Assembly (NCBI GenBank): GCA_017590115.1
Contig: JAGGNK010007115.1
Span: 913,796-977,795 of the forward strand
Direction: 5' to 3'
Source: Montifringilla adamsi
Taxonomy: Eukaryota; Chordata; Aves; Passeriformes; Passeridae
DNA length: 64,000 nt
Shown here: in pieces, positions 34,101 through 43,215 of the stretch
Numbering within the stretch: the stretch's first letter is position 1
Layout of the letters: every line of letters starts with the position of its first letter
Program-made: the position numbers and the translations under genes
Notes under the pieces: model-generated
The model's database searches: none
Seen by the model: only the letters and a program-made list of their open reading frames with translations
What the model was told of the DNA's origin: nothing

Positions 34101-36444
34101 TTGTAACCTGCGGAGGGAACGGAGTGAGGGAAGGTGGGACAGTCCCTGGGGCACTCCCGGAGCTGCCAGGGGCTCCCCAAGGAGCTGGGGGGTGTTTGCA
34201 GTGGGACAGGAGTAGGAGGGCCCCGGGGCTGCCCTGGGCTGGTGTTTGGCTCTCTGCGATGCTGCACAGGGCTCTCCACCAACCATGAGTCCCCATCCCC
34301 GTGCTCGGGACATGGAGGGACTCTGCCCATTGCCAGGGAATGGGGGCAGCCTGAGCCCCTGCCAGCAGCTCTGCCACCAGCCAGGCCAGGGGAGCAGCAC
34401 CAGGAGCAGTGGAGGGAATCCATCATCCATCCATCATCCATCCATCATCCATCCATCCATCCATCCATCCATCCATCCATCCATCATCCCTCCATCCCTC
34501 CCTCCCAGGGACAGCCAGCCCACACCTACCCCCGAGGCGATGTAGATGGGCAGGAAGAGCCAGGCCAGCACCAGCACACAGAACATCCCCTGTGGAGGGA
34601 GGGAGGGAAGGGAAGGGTCAGAGCAGGGCCCCGGGCTGGGCTGGGCTGGCACAGCTGTCCCCACAGCTGGGGACTGCCAGCCCCGCAGCATGACTGGGCT
34701 GAGCCCTGCTGTCCCCCAGGGCAGGAGGGCAGGGCAGGAGGGCAGGGCAGGGAGGGCTCTGGCTGCCTGTGCCCACTCACATTCCACTCGTAGGCTGTGG
34801 CTGCAATGCCCGAGGCAGCTCCCGAGCCTGCCAGGCCGATGAAGTGCCCGCTGCCCACGTTGCTGGCAAACAGGGATGCACCCACCTGGGGAAAGGGAGA
34901 AATCAGCTCTGGCCCTGGCACAGGGGGCACAGGGAGCTGTCCTCACTCCTGGCTGCAGAGGACTTGGAATCCTTGTCAGCCTCTGCCACCTTCTTTTCCC
35001 TACAGGTTCAGTGGCCTTGGCACCTCTCTCCAGCTTCTTGCACCATTCACTGCCCATTTGTGGGCATGTTCAGGACTATCCTGCTTCCAAAGCATCCAAT
35101 TCTTGTGTGTGAGCAGAGAAGGTGAGGGGAACAGGTAGAAATGTCAGGTTGTGCCATCAGCACCTGCTGAGGGACCAGCCCAGCCCAGAGGAGACAGCCC
35201 AGCCAGCACAGGCTCAGCACAAAGCTGTGTCCATTCTGGGGACCCCCAGGGAATTCTGGAAATCTCCAGAAGCCTCCAGGTTTTGTCAGGCATTGGGCTG
35301 GGCCTCGCCCTGCACTCTCAAATCCCGGGGGGAAAAGCCAACATGAAGCTGGCAAAGCACAGGAGCAACTTCTGGTTGTTTATTCCTGTTTGGAGACGTG
35401 GGCAGTGCCCCAGCAGAAGTGCTGGTGCAGCATGGGGCCCTGGGCAGGGGGGACAGGGGTACTCACAGGCCACCAGACCATCTGTCCCCCGGCGAGGAAA
35501 TAGCCCTTGACGGTGCTGCGCTGCGTCTTCCACATGGACTGCGGGCACACAGAGGGGCACGGGCTCAGGGCTGTGCCCAGGGACGGCCCAGCAGAGCCCC
35601 CGAGCTGCCCTGGGCTGCAGCAGAAGGCTTTCCTGAGGGACACTACTGCTGGAGATCCTGGGGCTGCCCCAGGCAGTTTTCCATCCCCTCGGCCCGTGAT
35701 GGAATGTTTTGGGTAAGGAGCAAACTTGTTCCCTCCAGGGCAGAAGGGAAGGAAAGCAGTTTTGGGCAAGAACTGCAGAATCCTGGGTATCAGGAGCACT
35801 CAAGAGGAATGCTGGGCATTGCAAGTGTGACTCCCCTTGCCCAGAGATGATCCGTGCAATACTCTGAGCTGTGCACATATCCAAGGGAGCAGCTATTCCT
35901 CTCTGCCTCCTGACAGCCAGGCTGTCACAAAAGCCATGCCAAAGGATGTCCTTCTGCCTTAATCAGACATAGACAGTGTTCATAATTTAAGGAATCTGCT
36001 GTCAGGACCCCTGTGGACAAGCACAGGTGATTTATGGGACAGCAGTTCCTTCCTGGATGAACAAAACATCATTGTTAGCAGCAGTTTGTACTCAGACAGC
36101 CTCTTCCTCAGCAGGGTTCTCAAAACCTTGGCTAACACAGGCCTGGGCCCTCCCCAGGGACAGTGAGGGCACTTCCCAGGCTGAGGGGAGGACAAGGACC
36201 TGTAAACTGCCCCCTCCAGCTCTTCAGCTGAGTCCAGGGGAAAGCAGCCCAATTCCAGCCCCGTTTTTCAGCCCAGCAGGGCACACGGGGAGCTTTGGGA
36301 GTGTCTGCTCACCCAGAGCCCCACGGCGAGGACGAAGAGGAAATAGAGCACGAGCACGGCGATGTCCACGGGCTCCAGGGTCTGCTGGGGGAACACGTCC
36401 CACGAGGGGGTCACAGAGGCCGGGGCCACGCTGGTGGGCTCCAT
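21895..36444 (-). CDS. SLC5A11: SLC5A11 (SMIT2), sodium/myo-inositol cotransporter, 15 coding exons
   Basis: Na+-coupled symporter of the SGLT family, plasma membrane; human SMIT2 carries myo- and D-chiro-inositol. The 15 exons join in phase to 665 codons plus TAG (human 675 aa) when exon 5 is used once. Fourteen hydrophobic segments fit the family: the first is [18 protein letters not shown] (about residues 27-44), then the family motif [21 protein letters not shown]5 [21 protein letters not shown]8 [10 protein letters not shown] with the sodium-site serines known in SGLTs, and the last segment ends WAYFA at the C-terminus. NSS in exon 8 is a likely N-glycosylation site. The ATG at 36444-36442 matches the human start (MEPT... 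with [10 protein letters not shown]). Exon 5 occurs three times near the gap. SLC5A1/SLC5A3 were considered; the [19 protein letters not shown] and HLTWFTR-like loops fit SLC5A11 best. Confidence 0.97.
22940..23235 (+). mobile_element. CR1 LINE 3' end, forward
   Basis: Contains ggctggagatcaggaaaggc, gggtgctggcactgcccagg and ggctgggtgatcctgggggt, diverged but recognisable CR1 blocks in forward order. Confidence 0.65.
23343..23478 (-). CDS. SLC5A11: SLC5A11 coding exon 14 (cytoplasmic loop)
   Basis: [20 protein letters not shown] then [17 protein letters not shown]. Human VSHLTWFTRHDP anchors the start; the rest is a diverged loop shorter than in mammals, which accounts for much of the length difference. 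Acceptor cagcag, donor gtcagt. Confidence 0.88.
24505..24720 (-). CDS. SLC5A11: SLC5A11 coding exon 13 (TM11-TM12)
   Basis: [40 protein letters not shown] and [10 protein letters not shown], 72 codons. Acceptor ccccag, donor gtgcgt. Confidence 0.95.
24804..24972 (-). CDS. SLC5A11: SLC5A11 coding exon 12 (TM9-TM10)
   Basis: [40 protein letters not shown] and [17 protein letters not shown]. Acceptor ccccag, donor gtacgg. Confidence 0.96.
25147..25297 (-). CDS. SLC5A11: SLC5A11 coding exon 11 (TM8)
   Basis: [40 protein letters not shown] and [10 protein letters not shown]. Contains the [10 protein letters not shown] core that holds sodium-site serines in SGLT structures. Acceptor cccag, donor gtgggg. 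Confidence 0.95.
25559..25666 (-). CDS. SLC5A11: SLC5A11 coding exon 10
   Basis: [20 protein letters not shown] then [16 protein letters not shown], a Cys-rich loop typical of SLC5A11. Acceptor tttcag, donor gtaaga. Confidence 0.96.
   Translation of the reverse strand: MWWLVQTQKFAKKSVATPLAVLILLIPSWCWSSCP
25977..26112 (-). CDS. SLC5A11: SLC5A11 coding exon 9 (TM7)
   Basis: [20 protein letters not shown], then [20 protein letters not shown]. Acceptor cctag, donor gtaagt. Confidence 0.95.
26660..26900. repeat. AT-rich satellite (taata/atata)n
   Basis: Around 240 bp of almost pure A/T made of tataatataa repeats with internal palindromes. In the SLC5A11 intron between exons 8 and 9 (26113-27046), amid GC-rich sequence. 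Confidence 0.92.
27047..27252 (-). CDS. SLC5A11: SLC5A11 coding exon 8 (extracellular loop, TM6)
   Basis: [20 protein letters not shown], then [20 protein letters not shown] and [23 protein letters not shown] is a probable N-glycosylation site. Acceptor tttcag, donor gtgggt. Confidence 0.96.
27427..27690 (-). mobile_element. CR1 LINE 3' end
   Basis: aatcacagaatcctgccgtg then tttgggttggagggacccta, the typical reverse complement of the CR1 tip, continuing through ccatggcagggacacctccc. In the intron before exon 7 (transcript sense reversed). Confidence 0.9.
27733..27813 (-). CDS. SLC5A11: SLC5A11 coding exon 7 (TM5)
   Basis: [20 protein letters not shown] then LSLMVFS. The [11 protein letters not shown] motif is shared across SGLTs. 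Acceptor ctgcag, donor gtgagt. Confidence 0.96.
28466..28605 (-). mobile_element. CR1 LINE 3'-end fragment
   Basis: aatcatggagtcctggaatg followed by gggaggggacctcagagccc and ccgtggcagggacaccttct. Truncated by the minisatellite that follows. Confidence 0.85.
28615..28975. repeat. Minisatellite of gggtcagtgctggtcagtgc type
   Basis: Mixed 10-20 bp units (gggtcagtgctggtca, gggacaggggcagggtctgg) arranged in higher-order repeats of about 130 bp. Ends about 10 bp before SLC5A11 exon 6 (28987). Confidence 0.9.
28987..29092 (-). CDS. SLC5A11: SLC5A11 coding exon 6 (TM4)
   Basis: [20 protein letters not shown] then [16 protein letters not shown]. Acceptor cctgcag, donor gtgggt. Minisatellites lie on both sides. 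Confidence 0.95.
29093..29690. repeat. Minisatellite starting at the exon 6 splice acceptor
   Basis: Tandem cagggacagcactgtcacac units of about 24-34 bp. The first unit includes the real acceptor of exon 6, and a long copy of that acceptor's flank recurs at about 29502-29556. Confidence 0.9.
30260..30510 (-). mobile_element. CR1 LINE 3' end
   Basis: gctttgggttcaagggaccc then ccatggcagggacacctccc and ggatccaggggcagccacag. Parts recur at 31145-31210 and 33092-33240 inside the duplicated block. Confidence 0.88.
30442..31847. repeat. 703-bp tandem duplication in SLC5A11 intron
   Basis: The unit 30442-31144 is repeated from 31145 on. The junction (ttggtgaa|tgcccagta) shows that unit 1 ends about 12 bp inside exon 5, leaving an exon stub with an intact donor at 31132-31144. 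The two copies differ at a few bases (for example accatgtcc/accgtgtcc). Confidence 0.92.
31833..31937 (-). CDS. SLC5A11: SLC5A11 exon 5, copy A (other side of the gap)
   Basis: Same exon and flanks as copy C at an offset of 2170 bp, on the far side of the 781-N gap. Intact acceptor and donor. The surrounding sequence matches that around B/C so closely that it is probably the second haplotype of the same locus. Confidence 0.6.
32250..32310. repeat. (catc)n microsatellite at gap edge
   Basis: catccatcatccatccat repeats run straight into the N block; the same tract reappears at about 34418-34500. Confidence 0.95.
32311..33091. other. Assembly gap, 781 N
   Basis: 781 unknown bases between two near-identical flanking blocks (30368-32310 and 33092-34475). 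The ORFs that cross it are meaningless. Confidence 1.
33854..33958 (-). CDS. SLC5A11: SLC5A11 exon 5, copy B (tandem duplicate)
   Basis: Same 105-nt exon as copy C with both splice sites intact, offset by exactly 149 bp. The short spacer between B and C is just the exon's own flanks. Either a true tandem exon duplication or an assembly artefact. Confidence 0.6.
34003..34107 (-). CDS. SLC5A11: SLC5A11 coding exon 5, copy C
   Basis: [20 protein letters not shown] then [15 protein letters not shown], 35 codons, phase 0 at both ends (TM3). Acceptor cgcag, donor gtgagt. Copies B (33854-33958) and A (31833-31937) look identical. C is closest to exon 4 and is the simplest choice for the transcript. 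Confidence 0.88.
34418..34502. repeat. (catc)n microsatellite in SLC5A11 intron
   Basis: About 80 bp of ccatccatcatcc repeats, 28 bp from the donor of exon 4. Confidence 0.95.
34530..34589 (-). CDS. SLC5A11: SLC5A11 coding exon 4 (TM2)
   Basis: [20 protein letters not shown], 20 codons in phase 0. Acceptor ccacag, donor gtaggt. A (catc)n tract begins about 30 bp after the donor in transcript sense. Confidence 0.95.
34781..34885 (-). CDS. SLC5A11: SLC5A11 coding exon 3 (TM1)
   Basis: [20 protein letters not shown] then [15 protein letters not shown], 35 codons, the most conserved SGLT segment. Acceptor ccccag, donor gtgagt. Confidence 0.96.
34886..36312. other. SLC5A11 introns 1 and 2
   Basis: 34886-35466 and 35539-36312 (interrupted only by exon 2) hold no recognisable repeats or genes. 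Confidence 0.6.
35467..35538 (-). CDS. SLC5A11: SLC5A11 coding exon 2
   Basis: [20 protein letters not shown] then VWWP, 24 whole codons. Acceptor ccgcag on the - strand, donor gtgagt. Human has AGGDMVWWP; here the acidic residue is Gln. Confidence 0.95.
36313..36444 (-). CDS. SLC5A11: SLC5A11 coding exon 1 (start codon, first TM)
   Basis: ATG at 36444-36442, 44 codons: [20 protein letters not shown] then [18 protein letters not shown]. Donor gtgagc. The start aligns with human MESGTSSPQPP...DAFPQKGLEPGDIAVLV. Non-coding 5' exons were not identified. Confidence 0.94.
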
Positions 36445-38330
36445 GGCTTCCTGAGCACGCCTCTGTCCTGCTGCACACGCCTGTGGAAGGATGGGTGCAT
36501 GGCCAGGGAAAGCCCCAGGCGGGAGGGACTGGGCTTTGAGGAGCTCAGGGTGCTGAGGAGCTGCTGCTGGAGCTCTGGGCAGGCTCCTGTCTCTGGCATC
36601 TGCCCCAGGCAGGAGTCCCTTGCTGTGATGGGGAGGAGCTGCCAGCGGGGCTGGTGCAGTTCCTGGGTGCTTTTCTGACTGGTGAGAATTGGGGGCATCA
36701 GAGAGAAGGTGAAAGCAGCCGGAGCAGCAGAGGGAAGGAGCAGAGCTGGGGGTTACAGCCAGGCTGGCAGCAGGGCAGGACTGGCCCCAGAGAGGAGCTG
36801 CTGCCAGAAACGTGTCCCTCACAAGCCAGCAGAGTGTGGTGGCACATGAACAGCCCCAGCAGTGCTGGCATTCTCCTCCATTGCCACAGCAAGAGCTCGA
36901 GCCCTGTGCAGAGCACCTGGGTCTCCTCCTGAGCCAGGGAACTCTGTCCCCTGCTCCTTGTCAGGAACAGAGACTGGCAATGTGTCACCAAGGATCACAA
37001 AACCCATTTTCTTCTCCAGAATCGCCTGATGGTGAGGTGTGGCAGCACTGTGGGGTCCCTGAAGGGCTCCCTGGAGCATCCCCTGCTGCTGCCCCTTGGC
37101 AGAAGGGGCGGGATGAAGGCCAGGCAGGGAGGTTGGTCGGGTGTTTGAATTAATGCCGTTCCTCCCCGTTTCCTCCTTGCCTCAGTCAGGCGCACTTCGA
37201 GAGCAGACAGGAGGTGAGAGGCAGCCGAGGCCACCTGGGCACTCCCTGGCTCAGCAGTGGCCACAGTGGGTCCCCAGGGAGCCCTCGGGGCCGCCCAGAG
37301 CACGTTTGGGATCGTTCCTCTTACCCTGCTGAGCCGAGGAGAGGGTTCCCCGGGGAGAGCAGCCACCAGCCCCGGTGTCACCGCACACCTGTGCCAGGTG
37401 TCTGCTGGTCCCTTCCCGCGCCTCTGGCCGGCTCCTTTGGCCTCTCCTGTGCTTCTCAGGGGACACTTATAGGCGGTCCCCTGCCACAAGGCTCGGGAGG
37501 TGTGGTGAGGTGCCGGGACAGCCGGCACGGACGATTGCTCCACAAGCGGTCGGACGAGTTCTTCCTCTGAGCCCCGAGCCGGGGCATTCTCCTGTCCCAC
37601 GGGCTCCACAACACCTCTGTCCAGCTGTGCAGCTGAGCTGGACCTGCCCTCAGCTCACCTGTGGCCTGGGGACTTGCCCAGAGCGTGCTCCCGCCCAGGT
37701 GGGTGAGCCAGGAGAGCAGCAGGGTGAGGAGCTGGAGGATGAGGAGGGCAAGCAGCACCACCGGGCTCATCCTTTTACCAAAGGTCGGGCAATAAATAAG
37801 GAGTTCCCAGGGGCAGGAACCATCCCAGCACCTGCTTCCCACAGCTGGGAGCTGCATCCTGACTCTGCAGCCTCCAGCACAGGTGCCAGAGCTGGTGGAG
37901 AGCCATGATCTGGCTGAGGGCGGTGGTGCCAGCACCAGGCTGGCACTGGGGACACCCAGCACCCCAGCAGAGCCTGTTCCATGCTTTATGAGCCCCCTGG
38001 ATCCCAGCTCCCTCCTGGCAGGGATGCAGGGCCCTGGTGGCCAGACCGCTGCTATCTTACCTCCTTAAGGGCCAATGTGTCTTGGCTGCTGCTGAGTTTT
38101 TACTGGCACGCTTAACCTCTAACTCGGAAAGGAAAAACAGGGTTTGGTATGTCAGCCCGGGAAGCTGCTCACCCTGCTCCCACTCCTCCAGCGTCCCCCT
38201 GACTCCTTCCAGCCAGAGCAGGGCACAGAACCCCGGGATCAGGGAACCTCCTGAGCTGGCAGGGACCCCCGGGATCCCCCGAGTGCACCCAGGGTCACAG
38301 CGCGGGGACAGCGGGGCTGAGCCTGCAGAG
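36445..38330. other. Upstream region of SLC5A11, nothing recognised
   Basis: Presumably contains 5' UTR exon(s) and introns of SLC5A11. No coding exon or named repeat was recognised. Confidence 0.5.
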
Positions 38331-38339
38331 GAGCGGGCA

Positions 38340-38690
38340 GGGACAGCCGTGTCTGTCTGTCCCTCCAGAGGTGTGCACACCGGGACAGCCGTGTCTGTCT
38401 GTCCCTCCAGAGGAGTCGGGCAGGGACAGCCGTGTCTGTCTGTCTGTCCCTCCAGAGGTGTGCACACAGGGGACAGCTCCGTCCGTCTGCCCCTCCAGAG
38501 GTGTCGCACAGGGGACAGCCGTGTCTGTCTGTCTGTCCCTCCAGAGGTGTGCACACAGGGGACAGCTGTGTCTGTCTGTCCCTCCCAGAGGTGTCGGGCA
38601 GGGGACAGCCGTGTCCGTCTGTCCCTGCAGAGGTGTGCACACAGGGGACAGCTCTGTCCGTCTGTCCCTGCAGAGGTGTCGGGCAGGGGG
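38340..38690. repeat. Minisatellite, ~60-bp unit
   Basis: Six or so copies of tgtctgtctgtccctccaga followed by ggtgtgcacacaggggacag, with cgggca/cacaca variants. Directly beside the CpG-rich block. Confidence 0.92.
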
Positions 38691-39170
38691 CCAGCCCCGC
38701 AGCCCCTCCGAGCCCGGGGCACGGCAGGGAGGGCGGATGCCCCGCAGGGACGCGCCCGGAGCGCCGCAGGTGCCGCTCCCGCTCCTCCCGGGGCAGGAAA
38801 GCTCCGCGGATCCCCAGATCCCGACTCCGCCGTGGCCCAGTGGAAATTTTGCCCGTTTTGTGAATTCAGCTCACAGCCCGCTGTCCCCCGGTGCCTGGCA
38901 CAGGCGGCGGCGCTTTCCTCGCCAGAGATTGTGAGGAAGGGACAGCCGTGGCATGGGAATGAAGCCGCTGAGCCGGCCCTGTATCAGCAGCGCAGCCCAC
39001 GTGGCTCCGAGCAACCCGGCGGCACCCGCTAAACGCCTCCTCGGGGGGATTTTAAAGCATTCCCGGGTCCATCCTCCTCCGGCCACCACGGCTCGCCGGG
39101 GCCCAGAGCAGCCCGGCAGAGCCCCGAACCCGACGGAGCTCCCGACTCGAGGTAGAAGCTGAAAGGGAAC
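38670..39170 (-). promoter_or_regulatory. CpG-rich block, candidate SLC5A11 promoter
   Basis: Dense CpG (for example gggacgcgcccggagcgccg) about 2.3-2.7 kb upstream of the SLC5A11 ATG, followed by an AT-richer segment with gttaac and gttaaactaattg words. Position and composition suggest a promoter; no transcript start is visible. Confidence 0.35.
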
Positions 39171-39984
39171 TTACTGCGCTCAGCTGGGTCTTATTCTGCT
39201 CCCCGCGCCGGGCACCAGCAGGGCTCTGCCAACTGACAGGCAGCTTAAATATTGCCAGAGAATCGGGGTTTGCCAGCGGAGCTGTTAACAGGGTCACAAG
39301 GAACGAGAAGGAATATTTATAGTCAAAGTTAAACTAATTGACCGAAGTTACTCTTTTGGTCTCCCGTGGCTCTGGTGAGAAGTGCATTATTTTCACTATC
39401 AGGGCTCCCGGGTCAAACTCCACGGAGTGCCATTCTCTTAAGCAATCTGTGCGGCTATGCAAGGGACACAGAACAATAAAAAATCAGGGCTGATGTCCTC
39501 TGGGGCTGACAGCCCGTGGCACAGGGAGGAGCTGACAGCCAGTCCTGTGTCTGTGTTTGTGCCTGAGCCTGGCAGAGCGCAGGATCCACCCGTGGGCTGG
39601 GGTTTGTGGCACGCTGCTGAGGCTGGAGGTTAATCCCAGAACCGAGTCCCTCCCTGGGAACTGGCTGGAGTTTTGTCTTCAGCATCATCTGTCTGAAATC
39701 CCTGACGAACCATCAGGGCCAAGCACACAGTGATGCTGAAGAGGGACTCGCAGCACAGTGACTGTGGCAGGAGCAGCTCATCACTCCCTGGAATTGGGGT
39801 GCCCAGACCCCAGCAGCACTGCTGAGGAGCCCCTGGCTGGCAGGTGACCCACGAGCCTGATGGACAATGGGCACTGGGCCCTCACAAGCCTAATCCATGT
39901 CCCAGCTTTGATGTAACCAACAGATTTTACTGCAGGTGACCCCTAAGGGCATTTTAGCCTGCCAGGGGCAGGCTCAGCTGGGAT

Positions 39985-40185
39985 ATTGGGAATAAATTCT
40001 TCCCTGTGAGCGTGGGGAGGCCCTGGCACAGGAGAAGCTGTGGCTGCTCCGTCCTGGAAATGTCCCAGGCCAGGCTGGACAGGGCTTGGAGCAGCCTGGG
40101 ACAGGGGAAGGTGTCCCTGCCATGGCAGGGGTTAGGGTTGGATGATTTTCAAAGTCCCTTCCAGTGCAAACTTGATGATTCCGTG
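39985..40185 (+). mobile_element. CR1 LINE 3' end, forward
   Basis: aggccaggctggacagggct, ggtgtccctgccatggcagg and cttgatgattccgtg in forward CR1 order. Confidence 0.85.
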
Positions 40186-40959
40186 AAAAAAAAGTGTCTG
40201 TATTTTATCTCATTGTTTCCCAGTCGCAGCTCTGATGAACATAACTGTAGCTCTTTGATTCTTGCAATTGGAGATGCATTCATTTGATCTGTTATGATTT
40301 GGAAACCCCACATTTCCCTAAAGGTGGATCCTGCAAATGCAGCACCAGGTGCTTGTGCTGCCTCCCAGTCTGTGCCCCCTTTTCCCCCTGACTTACCACC
40401 CTGCCAGCCCAAAGCTGAGATCCTCCTTCGTCCCTTTGGCATCTTTCATGGCACCTGGAGAGTAATTACAGACCGTGGCCCTTCAAGCCACAATCAAGGC
40501 ACTTAGAGGGAGGTTCCCAGGTGGATCCACTTTGCTTGGTGCAAATGTGTCCAGCTGTGACCCACCCTGACTGTGCTCAAGCTGCTCCTTTCCCCTCTAA
40601 GGTCTTTTCCCCTCTGCTTCTTGCACAAAAGAACGAAAGCCCCGAATCACCTGAGGTTTGGAACGTAAGCTGGGATTTCCAGGGACACCATTCAGAGGGT
40701 GGAAGTGGCACCCGTGGAGCAGGAGCAGCCAGGGCTGCGCTCCCTGCCCTGCCCTGCCCGAGTTGATATTTCCTTTCCAAGGACAGCCTTTCCTGTGAGG
40801 ATGATCCTGGGCAGGGCTGACACGGGAATCCTGAGCGAGGCTCAAAGGTGCCAGCTCTGGGCAGGAATTACCTCGTGTGTGCAGGAATTACCTCGTGTGT
40901 GCAGAAGAGTTACCAGAGCCAGGAGAGCGGGGCTGTGCAGGGAGCAGCGTGGGTGCTGT

Positions 40960-41490
40960 GGGGACGTGGGGAATGGGGCTTGGGGACACCATTCCTGCTG
41001 GGTTATGGGCTCAGGAACGGGGAATGGGGCTTGGGGACATCATTACTGCTGGGGTATGGGCTCAGGGACACCATTCCTGCTGGGTTATGGGCTCAGGAAC
41101 ACCATTCCTGCTGGGTTATGGGCTCAGGAATGGGGAATGGGGCTTGGGGACACCATTCCTGCTGGGTTATGGGCTCAGGAACGGGGAATGGGGCTTGGGG
41201 ACATCATTACTGCTGGGGTATGGGCTCAGGGACACCATTCCTGCTGGGTTATGGGCTCAGTGTGGGACTCAGGGACACCATTCCTGCTGGGTTATGGGCT
41301 CAGGGACATCATTCCTGCTGGATTATGGGCTCAGGAATGGGGAATGGGGCTCGGGGACACAATTCCTGCTGGGTTATGGGCTCAGGAATGGGGAATGGGG
41401 CTTGGGGACACCATTCCTGGTGGGTTGTAGGCTCAGGAATGGGGAATGGGGCTCGGGGACACCATTCCTGCCGGGTTATGGGCTCAGCCC
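40960..41490. repeat. Minisatellite, ~50-bp unit with ~180-bp higher-order period
   Basis: Repeats of ggacaccattcctgctgggt then tatgggctcaggaatgggga. Copies carrying cattactgctggggta recur about 180 bp apart, so subunits are amplified together. Confidence 0.92.
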
Positions 41491-42140
41491 GGCTCTGCAG
41501 CTGTGACAGCCGTGCTGGGCCGGTCCCTGGGGGCAGGAGGAGTCGGAACACTTCAAATGGAATTTCGGGATGGGTCAGGTTGCACGGCAGCCTTGCAGGT
41601 CGCCTGACCCACCCTGCCTGCTCCCTGGAGCGCAGCCCCGGGTCCTGTGCAGCATTTCCAGGTGGTTTCAGTGCCTCCAGGGAAGGAGGTGACGTGCCCA
41701 GCCAGGGACACTGTGGGTGACTGTGCACGGAGCTGTTCCAGCCCCCGGGGAGCTCCGGCAGGCTGCTGTGAACCAGCTGAAGCACAGCACCTGATAGGGA
41801 GCTGCTCCTGTCTGTCTGTCCGAGTGCCACGGGAGATAAACGCCCCAGGACATAACTCAGCCCCAGCCAAGAATTCTTTTTCAGAGGGAAACAATTCACT
41901 GGCTCATACAGTTCACTAAATGTTTTCTTCTGAAGGCTGGAGTTAAAAATCCGTACTATTTTAAGAATTTGCTGCTCATTTTGATCCCTCCAGCCTGGAT
42001 GCTGTGGTGCAGGAAGGTTCTTCTCCACACCAGCCCCAGCCCAGCCAGGTGAGACCCTGCAGGTGTCAGAGCCAGGATTAACAAGTGCAGAATTCCTCGC
42101 ACATCACCAGCAGCACTTCTGGACAGAAGACAGTGCAGTC
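41491..42140. other. Spacer before the GRID2IP 3' end, nothing recognised
   Basis: No exon or repeat recognised between the minisatellite and the - strand poly(A) signal. The stretches 39171-39984 and 40186-40959 are similarly empty. Confidence 0.55.
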
Positions 42141-42160
42141 AGGAGGCAGAAGGCAGTAGC

Positions 42161-42166
42161 TTTATT
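42161..42166 (-). terminator. Poly(A) signal AATAAA, candidate GRID2IP 3' end
   Basis: tttatt on the + strand gives AATAAA on the - strand, the first canonical signal I found after the GRID2IP stop. It implies a 3' UTR of about 2 kb. Confidence 0.5.
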
Positions 42167-43082
42167 TTAGGAATAGCACATAGGCATTGGGCAGAGACTG
42201 AACTGTGAATATACATCGTCCCGTTATCAAATCATATCACCAGGAGTTCTGGCTCTTTGAAAATATTCACATAAAAATACCAAAGGGATCGGAGTTCTAA
42301 CTATTTCAGAAAGTTACAACACGTAGCAAAATCTATGTACAGCATCTTCTGTCAGGACAGTTTCAAAAGAACCTCTGGTCGTTTAAATATTGGATATGTT
42401 TTTTTTAAAAAAAAAGGAAAAAAAAAATAAAATCAACGGAATGCAGTGTGCAACATCCAGAAGGGAAAGAGGAGCAGGGGGAGCGTGGCCCTGTCCTGGA
42501 CCTCTGGGAACACAAGGCTACCCACTACCTGGCACTTAAAGCTGTACAAACGGAGAACACTGGTGAAAATATACTTCACTCTCTACAGCAGGGTTTAAAA
42601 AAACACCCAAACCCGGAGATCTGAGGGTCGTGAGGTGTCCCGTAAATAATGCACCGGTCGGTGATTGCGTCCTGGAGCCGCGGCTGCAGGAGGAGCCCTT
42701 GCGCTGGCCTGGGGACAGGGGGGACCTGCGGCATTGCTGGGGCCGGGGGACACGGGTGGGATCGGGTGGGGCCGGGGGGAACACGGGGAGGGACACGGGT
42801 GGGTTTTGCACGGAGGGGATGCTCACGAAGCATCGAGAGCTCGAAAGCCCCCGCAGGCGCATGCACTGGCCGTGGAACGCTGTCCCTCCCTGCCCGGGGC
42901 AGAACGGGGGGTCCGGGGCGATCCGGGGGGATCCGGGCAGCTCGGGGACAGCCGGGCCACGGGGAGAGAGGGACGGGGGGTGCACGGTGGGAGGTGGGTG
43001 TGCACATCGGGAGGTGGCCGTGGACACTTCTGGACTTCCCTGGGCTATTCCCCCTGAAAACTGCTCCTCCAGTAAAGGGGCT

Positions 43083-43215
43083 CCCAGAATCCTGCAATCA
43101 CTTAGGCTGGGAAAGCCTTCCAAGGTCACCAGCCCAACTGTTCCCCTGCTCTGCCACAGCCAGCGCTGTCCCCAAGCGCTGTCCCCAAGTGCCACATGCC
43201 CAGGGCTGTTAAAGC
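43083..43215 (-). mobile_element. CR1 fragment
   Basis: agaatcctgcaatcacttag then gggaaagccttccaaggtca and ccaagtgccacatgcccagg, matching the start of the CR1 copy at 46957. Confidence 0.75.

Larger units (their letters stand above)
33092..34475. repeat. Second copy of the SLC5A11 intron 4 / exon 5 / intron 5 block
   Basis: 33092-33850 follows 30368-31130 at an offset of 2724 bp, with the same variant bases as unit 1 of the 703-bp repeat. 34003-34475 follows 31833-32305 at an offset of 2170. Contains exon copies B and C. Confidence 0.92.

Noticed and set aside
38037..39032. 331-codon + strand ORF upstream of SLC5A11
   Set aside because: Repeats VCPSRGVHTG units from the 60-bp minisatellite and then CpG-rich DNA; no homology.
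40699..41720. + strand ORFs with repeated GTPFLLGYGL-type units
   Set aside because: Translation of the 50-bp minisatellite in several frames; no start context, splice sites or homology.
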